From positions 124,001-188,000 of the forward strand of contig CALKVK010000009.1 of assembly GCA_937996235.1 (NCBI GenBank): DNA of 64,000 bases, read 5' to 3'. A program made the position numbers and the translations under genes. This document shows, piece by piece, positions 54,701-61,686 of the stretch; position 1 is the stretch's first letter; every line of letters starts with the position of its first letter. The notes beneath the pieces are model-generated. The model saw only the letters and a program-made list of their open reading frames with translations. It ran no database searches and was not told the origin of the DNA. Origin of the DNA: an uncultured bacterium (lineage in GTDB: Bacteria; Planctomycetota; JAJSAM01; JAJVHW01).

Positions 54701-55710
54701 ACGCGCTCACGAGCGGCGGCGACACGGCCGCCGCCGCCGAGCTCGCCGCGGACTGGCTGAGACGCCACGCGAGCGACTCCGCGACGGCGCTCGGCGTGGC
54801 CGGCCTGCTCTCGGTGAACGGCTACGCCGAGGCCTCGCTCGGCGTCGTGCGCACGGTCGCGGCGGACCGGCCGCCGAGCGTCGAGCTCGTCCAGCTCGAG
54901 TGCATCCTGCTGGCGCGCCTCGGGCGCGCCGCCGAGGCGCTGCAGCGCGCCGAGGCCCTGCTCGCGACGGTGCCGGAGACGGAGGCAGCCGCGGCGCACC
55001 TGCTCTGCGGGTTCGTCGCGGCGCGCTTCCTCAAGGACCCCGAGCGCGGGCTCCGCGAGGCCGAGGCGGCGCGGGCGGCGGCCGCCGCGTCGCCGCGTGT
55101 GCGGCGCCTCGCGGACGTGCTCCGCGGCGAGGCGCTCCTGCTGCTCGGCCGCGCCGAGGAGGCCGGAGCGATCGCCGACGACGCGCTGGCCGCAGCCGAG
55201 CGCGACGCGCTCGAGCTCGAGGCCGCCGTCGAGGCGCGGCTGTGCGTCATCTCCGGCACGGCCGACGCCGCCGCCGAGCGCTTCGAGCGCGCTGCGCGCA
55301 GCCTCGGGCGCGCCGTCGAGCTCGACCCCGCGAACTCCGTGGCCTGGAACAACCTGGCGTTCGCCCTGGCGCGCGCGGGCGACCCGCACCAGGCCCTCCG
55401 CTACGCGCGGAGGGCGACCGAGCTGGCGCCCGAGGACCCGGGACACTGGGACACGCGGGCCGACTCCGCGGCCGCTGCGGGCGAGACCGAGGAGGCCCGC
55501 ACGTCGTGGGAGCGCGCGCTCGGCCTGTTCCCGACGCGCCGCGACGCGGCCCGCGCCGTTCCCGACGTGGTGGTCCGGTTCGCGGAGTGGCTCGCGGCCG
55601 AGGGGCGCGGCGACGAGGCGTCCGAGCTCGCCGCGCTCGTCGCCGAGCTCGACCCGGCTCCGCCCGAGGCCGCGCGGGCGCTGCGGATCGTGCGCCGTTC
55701 CGGCCGATAG
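51724..55710 (+). CDS. double zinc-ribbon, membrane-anchored TPR protein
   Basis: A 1328-residue protein. Residues 8-25 and 36-52 form two zinc-ribbon knuckle pairs (CRRC, CPAC; then CGC, CAAC). A basic stretch and one helix (about 67-85, VVALVVVVVVAAGALGF) follow, then TPR repeats fill about 95-1310. The layout places the ribbons in the cytoplasm and the repeats outside. No substrate is known; a scaffold linking export machinery to exported PEP-CTERM protein is plausible because such a gene follows 85 bases downstream. ATG 51724 is used; GTG 51715 is an alternative. Confidence 0.8.
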   Translation: MADDVTTNCRRCGAACAAGASDCPACGAALLGMCGCGAVVVAGSERCAACGRRQRSQRRRRGLSRRTKVVALVVVVVVAAGALGFASWRRARRAPSPWQRLESGRVLYDAGAFGEALEQFQQVARDLPREKRAWLLAGICKRRLGRAPAEWLADVRQALALDPALPEALRLVAQAELDAGRVEEAEAAAEKLRSAAGEDAQVLWLLLQIELRRPRPDLHRALSLTRRARQAGIDAPEAVLTEVQIRLRLRGPTPAPETDAEFAALLRQALRVLDRDAPARGDGADVAVERVRILLAQAEVDAAFRECEKALAAGGDRLTGPQRATLLFLRAQAWDARDRDNEPKLYANPRRLDVDQAVAADASVGFALLVADYEVRMGRLDDAERVLLPHCDASDPAPALFLAAVRIEAGRLDEAGALLERTAERAGNLPYLETLRGDLAAARGDAAAAREAYRRALAAGGATRVPSVRLALLAARPGASAAERDDAVAGLASLTGDTDGGDPDAWRALALVEAARGRSDAAIAAARARTRLAPTDPESWTLLGRCALLPPGEDAARDAGQAFDRARALDPSHRGACLGLAQALLRLGQAGEAAAACSTALRNTPDDGELLALRASAYRLLGRWDAAALDLTRLAATPERSRETFLQAVEALYRAGERDRADTLVRQALENCDAETRAALEFVRALGAGDAEGAFARAQTSAPTLVLADLLLAAARHDDAARVLRQVLEQHPGDAGATWRLVLALLDGDQVPDAAVAEARAAAAALSAAHDAPERALVEGRLLLRDGNAEAASALLERAAAALGHIAAVQYLAAEARWAAGERESTLPRYRSAVLAPGATPAMRRRVAGVLVALAAGSAGATRRLDLLREAVRLDPASGPAWNALTLEQMSAGDFSAAAATAQRALTSRELDAPTLLALRRRAALSAAAAGKRDTAEQLLRSFSEEESASPEGVTLRAFADLRAGRGAQAVEALRALVLQDDAPPLAVLVLADALTSGGDTAAAAELAADWLRRHASDSATALGVAGLLSVNGYAEASLGVVRTVAADRPPSVELVQLECILLARLGRAAEALQRAEALLATVPETEAAAAHLLCGFVAARFLKDPERGLREAEAARAAAAASPRVRRLADVLRGEALLLLGRAEEAGAIADDALAAAERDALELEAAVEARLCVISGTADAAAERFERAARSLGRAVELDPANSVAWNNLAFALARAGDPHQALRYARRATELAPEDPGHWDTRADSAAAAGETEEARTSWERALGLFPTRRDAARAVPDVVVRFAEWLAAEGRGDEASELAALVAELDPAPPEAARALRIVRRSGR

Positions 55711-55795
55711 AAAGCCCGTGACCGGAGTCGGGAAGTTCGCTGCCCCGGCCGGGGCCCCGGCGTAGCATCCGCCGATCGCAAGGAGGAGGGAGCAC

Positions 55796-56518
55796 GTGAA
55801 GAGCGTCGCACTCGCAGCCGCTGTCGTGTTCGGGCTCGCACTGGCACCGTTCGCGCGCACCGCGGACGCCGGCCTGAGCTATGCCGTCGGCGGGCAGGAG
55901 ATCTCGCTCTCGCCGAACGTCGGCGAGGACGCCACGGGCCCGGACTTCACGGGCGGCACCGGCGGCGCGCCCGACGGCTCGTCCCTCTACTCGCGCGGCT
56001 TCTTCGACGTGCCGCCGCTCGGCTCGTCGAACGGCGGCGCGATCCCGGCGTCCGTCACGTACGTGGCCGACTTCGACCTCGCCGGCCAGACGTTCCTCGG
56101 CCACCTGAACGCCAACCAGATGCAGTTCCACATCTGGACGCTCACGGTGATCGGAGCCCCGACGGTCACGTCGATCGAGCTCTACAACCGCGGCGGCGCC
56201 GGCACGGTCGGCGCGCGCAACACCGCCTACAACGCGGCGCACTGGTCGTCCGGCACGCTGAGCGGCGACACGACGCTCCTCGGCAACGCGTACAACGAGA
56301 TCTACGCGGCGACCGACTGGAGCGACGTCGGCAACTTCAGCGGCTACTACGACACGATCCGCGTCACGTTCGTGATCGACTTCAACGAGTCGGTCGTGAT
56401 CGACGCGCTGTCGAACCCCGAGCCCGGCACGCTCGCGCTCTTCGGCCTGGGTGCGCTCGGCATCGCGGGCGCCGTCGCGCGCCGCCGCCGCCGCCGCGCG
56501 GTCGTCGCGCAGCAGTAG
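55796..56518 (+). CDS. PEP-CTERM sorting-domain protein (second)
   Basis: A 240-residue exported protein: Sec signal (VALAAAVVFGLALAPFARTADA), an Asn/Gly/Thr-rich beta body, then PEP at 208-210, hydrophobic GTLALFGLGALGIAGAVA and six Arg (229-234). The signal is nearly identical to that of the protein at 43684, so the same exosortase should process both. A strong AGGAGGAGG (55782-55790) precedes GTG 55796. It is 12 kb from the exosortase, in a short plus-strand unit with the TPR gene. Body domain unrecognised. Confidence 0.9.
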   Translation: MKSVALAAAVVFGLALAPFARTADAGLSYAVGGQEISLSPNVGEDATGPDFTGGTGGAPDGSSLYSRGFFDVPPLGSSNGGAIPASVTYVADFDLAGQTFLGHLNANQMQFHIWTLTVIGAPTVTSIELYNRGGAGTVGARNTAYNAAHWSSGTLSGDTTLLGNAYNEIYAATDWSDVGNFSGYYDTIRVTFVIDFNESVVIDALSNPEPGTLALFGLGALGIAGAVARRRRRRAVVAQQ

Positions 56519-56538
56519 CCGCCTCGCACCACCACGAA

Positions 56539-56579
56539 CACGAGGCCCCGCGTGGCACGCAGTCGCGCGGGGCCTCGTG
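56539..56579. terminator. strong bidirectional terminator hairpin
   Basis: A perfect 14-bp inverted repeat, CACGAGGCCCCGCG (56539-56552) and its complement (56566-56579), encloses a 13-base loop 20 bases after the PEP-CTERM stop. It lies between convergent genes and would stop both. There is no U-run. The remaining bases to 56678 are featureless. Confidence 0.7.
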
Positions 56580-56678
56580 ATTCTGCATCGCGTCGCAGCG
56601 TCACCCGCACGCGTCGTCGCGGGGCGCGACGCTCCGGGCCGCGCGGCGTGCGTCGCGCCGCGGCGGCGCGACGCGCGA

Positions 56679-58382
56679 TCAGGTCCGGACGGCGCCGGAC
56701 TTGCGGACCAGGTAGGGGCCGACGAAGAGCGCGTCGAGGCCGGTCGTCGCGAACACCTCGAGCGCCTCCGCCGTCGTGACCGCGGGCGGCTGGCCCGGCC
56801 GGTTCAGGCTGGTGTTGAGCAGCGCGGGAGCGCGCCCGGTGCGGGCGCCGAACGCCACGAGCAGCCGGTGGAAGTCGGGCTCGCGCAGCGGGCTGACGCC
56901 GTGCCAGCGCACGATCCCGCCGCTCGTCACGACGCCGCCGAGCGCCGTGCGCGCGGCCTCGGAGACCGTGTCCCACCGCAGCATGTACGGCGACGCCGCG
57001 GCGTCGTGGAACAGCTCGGCGGAGCGCTCCTCCGTGATCGAGAGCGCGAACGGGTGGTGCTCGGCGCGCGGCTTCACGTCGCGGAGCAGGCGCCCCTTCG
57101 TCGCGGCGTTCGACGGGTCCGCGAGGATCGCGCGGTGCCCGAGGCCGCGCGGCCCGAACTCCGCCCGGCCCTGGAACCAGCCGAGGATCGCGCCGCCCGC
57201 GAGCAGCTCGGCCGCGGCCGCGGGCGTGTCGGTCGGGCGCTCGTACGCGTGGCCCGTGCGGCGCAGCGTGTCCTCGATCTCGGCGTCCGTCGCGGCCGGG
57301 CCGAGAGCCGCCGAGGTGATGGGCTCGGGGCGCGAGCCGGTGACGCTCGCGTGGACGTGGAGCGCGGCGCCGACCGCGGTGCCCTCGTCCCCCGCCATGG
57401 GGTTGACGTACACGTGGCGGAACGGCGACTCGGCGGCGAGCCGGCCGTTCACGACCCAGTTGAGCGCCACGCCGCCCGCGAAGCAGAGCGTCTCGAGGCC
57501 CGTGCGCTCGTGCAGGTAGCGCGCCGCGTGCAGCACGGCCTCCTCGCCCGCGCGCTGGAGCGACGCGGCGATGTCGCGGTGGCGCTGCAGGACGGGTTCG
57601 CCGCGGCGGCGCGGCGTGCCGAACGACTTCAGGAAGCGCTCGGAGAGCGCGCCGAGGCCGTCGCGGTAGTGGAAGTACGACGGGTCGAGCTGGAACGAGC
57701 CGTCGGGGCCGAGGCGCACGATCTCGCGGAACTGCGCGGCGAACGTGGGCTCGCCCTGCGTCGAGATCGTCATCACGCGGAACTCGTCGTCCTGCCCCTC
57801 GAAGCCGAGGAAGTCGCTCACGGCGGCGTACAGCAGGCCGAGGCTGTTCGGCATCTCGTCCACGCGGAAGACGTCGATGCGCGCGCCGTGTCCGGAGCCG
57901 ACCGCCGACGTCGAGATCTCGCCCCGCCCGTCCATCTCGAGGATCGCGGCCTCGGGCGCGGGTCCCGCGAGGAACGACGACGCCATGTGGCTCAGGTGGT
58001 GGCGCACGACGTGGAAGCGCCCGTCGCGTCCCTGGCGCAGATCCTCGAGGGACTTGAGGTAGAGGAGCGTGGAGTGCAGCTCGTCGTGGAAGATGTGGAA
58101 GGCGCGGAACTCCGGCGACTCGAAGAAGCGCTCGCCGTACCAGTCGAGGACCTTCGAGCGGAGCGCGAGCCACGGGTTGTTGGCGACGGCGACGTGGTCC
58201 ACGTCCGCGAGCGAGACGCCGGCGATGCGCAGGCAGGCGTCGACCGCGCGCGCGGGGTAGCCGCCCTGGTGCTTGATGCGCGAGAAGCGGTCCTCGGAGG
58301 CGGCGGCCAGCAGCCGCCCGTCGCGCACGAGCGCAGCGCTCGAGTCCTTGTAGCCCAGTCCGCCGAGTCCCAGGATCAGCAT
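56679..58382 (-). CDS. carbamoyltransferase, NodU/CmcH family (copy 2)
   Basis: A 567-residue enzyme, clearly diverged from the copy at 49867. It has LGLGGLGYKDSSAALVRDGR, metal-site HHLSHMASSF, FAGGVALNWVVNGRL, and C-terminal GWFQGRAEFGPRGLGHRA with NTSLNRPGQPP. The longer acceptor-domain loop and different N-terminus suggest another acceptor sugar. It overlaps the WecB-like pseudo-enzyme by 7 bases and is the last gene of the rhamnose-type block. GGGGGA lies 7 bases before ATG 58382. Confidence 0.88.
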   Translation of the reverse strand: MLILGLGGLGYKDSSAALVRDGRLLAAASEDRFSRIKHQGGYPARAVDACLRIAGVSLADVDHVAVANNPWLALRSKVLDWYGERFFESPEFRAFHIFHDELHSTLLYLKSLEDLRQGRDGRFHVVRHHLSHMASSFLAGPAPEAAILEMDGRGEISTSAVGSGHGARIDVFRVDEMPNSLGLLYAAVSDFLGFEGQDDEFRVMTISTQGEPTFAAQFREIVRLGPDGSFQLDPSYFHYRDGLGALSERFLKSFGTPRRRGEPVLQRHRDIAASLQRAGEEAVLHAARYLHERTGLETLCFAGGVALNWVVNGRLAAESPFRHVYVNPMAGDEGTAVGAALHVHASVTGSRPEPITSAALGPAATDAEIEDTLRRTGHAYERPTDTPAAAAELLAGGAILGWFQGRAEFGPRGLGHRAILADPSNAATKGRLLRDVKPRAEHHPFALSITEERSAELFHDAAASPYMLRWDTVSEAARTALGGVVTSGGIVRWHGVSPLREPDFHRLLVAFGARTGRAPALLNTSLNRPGQPPAVTTAEALEVFATTGLDALFVGPYLVRKSGAVRT

Positions 58383-58891
58383 GTGGCGTCCCCCGCCCCG
58401 CGCGCGTGAGCCGAGCGCAGGGCCTTGATGATGTCGCGGCCGACGCCCGGCGCGTCCGGTGCGGGCAGCGCGACGGTGCGGCCCGCGAGGCCTTCCTCGC
58501 GGAGCGCGGCGAGCGGCCCGTCGCCGAACGCCACGAGCGCGTGTGCCAGGCGGTCGACTGCGCGCGCGGCGTCCGCGTCCGGGCCGTCGCGGCGCCCGGC
58601 GCCGACGCGCACGAGCACGCGCCCCGCGCGGACCGCGGCGGTCGCCGCGGCGACGGCCGCCGGACCCTCGCCGTGGAGCGCGACGACGTCGGGCCGGTAC
58701 GCCCCGAACGCCTCCTCGCACCGCAGCGCCGCGTCCTCGACGCCGTCCACCACGAGCTCGCGCTCCTCGATGACGATCGCGAGGAAGCGCAGCCGGATGT
58801 CCAGCTCCGCGTTGAAGGCGACGATGCCGTCGCGCACGAGCGCCACCAGCGGGCCCGCGGCCCCCGGTGCCACCACGCGCAGCACCCTCAT
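58376..58891 (-). CDS. short WecB-like protein lacking catalytic residues
   Basis: A 171-residue protein. Residues about 68-160 follow the central part of UDP-GlcNAc 2-epimerase: YRPDVVALHGEGPAA lines up with the RPDLVVVVGDVNST segment, VLVRVGAGRRDGPDADA with the HVEAGLRSFDRTMPEE segment, and a following amphipathic stretch to LAGRTVALPAP with the VHLVGN region. The family's catalytic Asp, both Glu and the His partner are absent or replaced, and half the enzyme is missing. It is likely a non-catalytic domain or relic. It is coupled to rmlB by ATGA and to the carbamoyltransferase by overlap, so it is under translation. Confidence 0.6.
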   Translation of the reverse strand: MRVLRVVAPGAAGPLVALVRDGIVAFNAELDIRLRFLAIVIEERELVVDGVEDAALRCEEAFGAYRPDVVALHGEGPAAVAAATAAVRAGRVLVRVGAGRRDGPDADAARAVDRLAHALVAFGDGPLAALREEGLAGRTVALPAPDAPGVGRDIIKALRSAHARGAGDATC

Positions 58892-59940
58892 CGTGCGCCC
58901 GTCCCCGGGGAGGCCGATCCCCCCTGCAGCCGGCCGCCGTACATCCGGTCGTAGTAGTCCCGGTACGCTCCCGACTTCACGCGACGCCACCACTCCTCGT
59001 TCTCCCGATACCAGTCGACCGTCGCGGCGAGGCCGGCGTCGAGCGCGATGCGCGGCTCCCAGCCGAGCTCCGCGCGCGCGTGCGCGTACCCCATCGCGTA
59101 GCGGCGGTCGTGTCCCTTGCGGTCCTCGACGTGTCGGATCAGCGACTCCGGCCGCCCGAGCAGGCCGAGCACGCGCCGCACCATCGAGATGTTGGTCTGC
59201 TCGCCGGACGCGCCGAAGTTGTAGATGCCTCCGGGGCGCCCCGCCTCGGCCGCCGCGAGCACGCCGCGGCAGTGGTCCTCGACGTGGATCCAGTCGCGCA
59301 CCTGCAGGCCGTCGCCGTACACGGGGAGGTGCCGGTCCTCCATCGCGTTCGTGATCATGAGCGGCAGCAGCTTCTCGGGGAACTGGTACGGCCCGTAGTT
59401 GTTCGAGCAGCGCGTGACGACCACGTCCATGCGGTGCGTCTCGCGCGCGGCGCGCACGAGCAGGTCGGCCGCGGCCTTGCTGGCCGCGTACGGGCTGTTC
59501 GGCGCGAGCGGCGTCGTCTCGACGAACGCGGGGTCGTCGGGACCGAGCGTGCCGTAGACCTCGTCGGTCGAGACCTGCACGAAGCGCGGCACGCCGACGC
59601 GCCGCGCCCAGTCGAGGAGGGTCTGCGTCCCGAGCACGTTGGTCCGCAGGAACGGGTGCGCGTCGTCGATCGACCGGTCCACGTGGCTCTCGGCCGCGAA
59701 GTGCACGAGCACGTCCGGGCGCCCGCCCGCCTGCGACTCCCACGCCGCCGGGTCGACGACGTCGCCGCGCACGAACGTGTGGCGCGGGTGGTCGCTGAGG
59801 TCCGCGAGGTTCTCGAGGTTGCCGGCGTACGTGAGCAGGTCGAGGTTCACGACGTGCGCGTCCGGCCGCTCGGTCAGCAGCAGCCGCACGAAGTTCGACC
59901 CGATGAAGCCCGCCCCGCCCGTCACGAGCCAGCGCGTCAC
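58888..59940 (-). CDS. rfbB: dTDP-glucose 4,6-dehydratase
   Basis: A 350-residue extended short-chain dehydrogenase. It has the NAD motif VTGGAGFIGSNFVRLL, HFAAESHVDRSID, the STDEVYG active-site strand (Thr, Asp, Glu), and YAASKAAAD (YxxxK). It makes dTDP-4-keto-6-deoxyglucose, the shared precursor for rhamnose and other 6-deoxy sugars. GTG 59940 overlaps the rfbD stop by 4 bases. The order RmlA-RmlD-RmlB on the minus strand is contiguous; RmlC is missing. Confidence 0.93.
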   Translation of the reverse strand: MTRWLVTGGAGFIGSNFVRLLLTERPDAHVVNLDLLTYAGNLENLADLSDHPRHTFVRGDVVDPAAWESQAGGRPDVLVHFAAESHVDRSIDDAHPFLRTNVLGTQTLLDWARRVGVPRFVQVSTDEVYGTLGPDDPAFVETTPLAPNSPYAASKAAADLLVRAARETHRMDVVVTRCSNNYGPYQFPEKLLPLMITNAMEDRHLPVYGDGLQVRDWIHVEDHCRGVLAAAEAGRPGGIYNFGASGEQTNISMVRRVLGLLGRPESLIRHVEDRKGHDRRYAMGYAHARAELGWEPRIALDAGLAATVDWYRENEEWWRRVKSGAYRDYYDRMYGGRLQGGSASPGTGAR

Positions 59941-60806
59941 GACGCACCTCCGGAGACGACGCGCGCGCGCTCGTGCAGATACGCGCGCAGGGCCTCGCGC
60001 CACGGGCGGAGCACGTGGCCCGTGGCCGCGCGCAGGCGCTCGCACGAGAAGCGCGAGTTGGCGGGGCGCGGCGCCGGGCGCGCCAGCTCGGCGGCGAGGA
60101 TCGGCGCGACCGGCACGTGCCCGAGGCCGGACTCCGCGAGCACGGCGCACGCGAACTCGTGCCACGAGCAGTGGCCCGCGTTGGCGACGTGGTACGTGCC
60201 CGGCGGCGCCGCGCGGAGGACCGCGGCGAGTGCGTCGGCGACGTCTTCGGCATAGCTCGGGGAGACGACCTGGTCGGTCACGACGCGCACCGGCTCGCCC
60301 GCGCGTGCCCGCGCGAGGATCGCGTCGGCGAACGACTTCTTCCCGCGGCCGTAGATGCTCTGGCAGCGGACGATCCACGCAGCCGGGACGAGCTCCCGGA
60401 CCGCCAGCTCGCCGTGGAGCTTGCTGCGGCCGTACGCGGAGAGCGGAGCGGTCGGATGCTCCTCGACGTAGGGCTCGGCCGCGCGGCCGTCGAAGACGTA
60501 GTCGGTCGAGACGTACAGCACGCGGGCGCCGCGCGCCGCGGCCGCGGCGGCCACGAGGCGCGCACCCTCCGCGTTGACGTGCTCGGCGCGTTCCGGGTCG
60601 CCCTCGCAGCCGTCGACGTCGGTCCAGGCCGCGAGGTGGACGACGACGTCCGGGCGCGCGGCGTCGAACGCGGCCGCGACGGACGCCGCGTCGGTGACGT
60701 CGGTCTCCGGGAGGTCCGCCACGTGCACGGCGTGACCCGACGCCGCGAGTCGCGCGGCGAGGGGCGTGCCGACGAGTCCGCGTCCGCCGGTGAGGAGCGC
60801 TCTCAC
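59937..60806 (-). CDS. rfbD: dTDP-4-dehydrorhamnose reductase family
   Basis: A 289-residue reductase. NAD(P) motif LLTGGRGLVGTPLA, HLAAWTDVDGCE, catalytic STDYVFDG and YGRSKLHGE (YxxxK), and a late WHEFACAVL typical of RmlD. It reduces dTDP-4-keto-L-rhamnose to dTDP-L-rhamnose. Because no RmlC 3,5-epimerase is seen in the window, the enzyme might instead act on the unepimerised ketosugar, or RmlC lies elsewhere. GTG 60806 overlaps the rfbA stop by 4 bases. Confidence 0.9.
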   Translation of the reverse strand: MRALLTGGRGLVGTPLAARLAASGHAVHVADLPETDVTDAASVAAAFDAARPDVVVHLAAWTDVDGCEGDPERAEHVNAEGARLVAAAAAARGARVLYVSTDYVFDGRAAEPYVEEHPTAPLSAYGRSKLHGELAVRELVPAAWIVRCQSIYGRGKKSFADAILARARAGEPVRVVTDQVVSPSYAEDVADALAAVLRAAPPGTYHVANAGHCSWHEFACAVLAESGLGHVPVAPILAAELARPAPRPANSRFSCERLRAATGHVLRPWREALRAYLHERARVVSGGAS

Positions 60807-61561
60807 GCGCTCTCCCCGGCCGCGACGTCGCCTGCGGCGACGCGCGCCGCGCGGACGAGGCTCGAGGCGCGGTGGAGCGACTCGAACGTGCCCGCGTCCG
60901 TCCACCAGCCCTCGAGCACCTCGAAGCGCAGGTCGCCGCGCGCGAGGTAGCGGTTGTTCACGTCGGTGATCTCGAGCTCGCCACGGGCCGACGGCGAGAG
61001 TCCGTCGATGAACGAGAACACGCTGTTGTCGTACATGTAGACGCCGGTGACCGCGAGGTTCGAGCGCGGTTCCCGCGGCTTCTCCACGATGCGGACGACG
61101 CGGCCGTCCTCGACCTCGGCGACGCCGAAGCGCTCCGGGTCGTGGACCTCCTTCAGCAGCACGCGCGCGCCGCCGCCCTGCGACCGGAAGCGCTCGACGG
61201 CGCCCGCGATCGGCAGCTCGAGGATGTTGTCGCCGAGCACGACCACGACGTCGTCGTCGCCCACGAAGTGCCGCGTGAGGCCGAGCGCCTCGGCGATGCC
61301 GCCCGCGCCCTTCTGGTACCCGTACTGCATCTGCGCGAGGCCGAACGCCTCGCCGTTGCCGAGCAGTTTCAGGAAGTCGCCGGCGCTCTCGCCGCCCGTC
61401 ACGACCATCACGTCGCGGACGCCCGCGTCCACGAGCATCTGGATCGGGTAGTACACCATCGGCCGGTCGTAGACCGGCAAGAGGTGCTTGTTCGTGACCC
61501 GCGTGAGCGGCGCCAGCCGCGAGCCGGTACCGCCCGCCAGCACCACGCCCTTGATGGCCAT
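60803..61561 (-). CDS. rfbA: glucose-1-phosphate thymidylyltransferase
   Basis: A 252-residue nucleotidyltransferase. It opens KGVVLAGGTGSRLAPLT with the nucleotide-binding GGxGxR, and has KHLLPVYDRPMVYYPI, VVLGDNILE and the sugar-binding VEKPREP. It activates glucose-1-phosphate with dTTP to start dTDP-sugar synthesis. It is shorter than E. coli RmlA (about 290), missing part of the C-terminal tetramer region, but like many short RmlA homologues. AGGAGG lies 5 bases before ATG 61561. The 125-base gap upstream shows nothing clear. Confidence 0.9.
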   Translation of the reverse strand: MAIKGVVLAGGTGSRLAPLTRVTNKHLLPVYDRPMVYYPIQMLVDAGVRDVMVVTGGESAGDFLKLLGNGEAFGLAQMQYGYQKGAGGIAEALGLTRHFVGDDDVVVVLGDNILELPIAGAVERFRSQGGGARVLLKEVHDPERFGVAEVEDGRVVRIVEKPREPRSNLAVTGVYMYDNSVFSFIDGLSPSARGELEITDVNNRYLARGDLRFEVLEGWWTDAGTFESLHRASSLVRAARVAAGDVAAGESA

Positions 61562-61686
61562 CGCGTCCTCCTGCGACCGCACCTCCGCAGCGGGGGCGCG
61601 GCGATTCCGAGCAGGGTACCCCCTGCCCCGGACACCGGCGAACTCGGGTGCGGCGGAGGCGGTCCGCCGCGCGGCCCGGAGGCGGA

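Noticed and set aside
55749..55767. Palindrome CCGGGGCCCCGG and a GG-N10-GC spacing before the second PEP-CTERM gene
   Set aside because: Only about 8 of 12 sigma-54 positions match and TTGC is not kept, so it is indistinguishable from GC-rich background.
49867..55860. Minus-strand open frame of nearly 2,000 codons antisense to the TPR gene
   Set aside because: Only the first-transcribed boundary to 51567 is a real carbamoyltransferase; the rest is Arg/Ala/Glu-rich antisense translation with no motifs, a usual effect of GC-rich codon positions.
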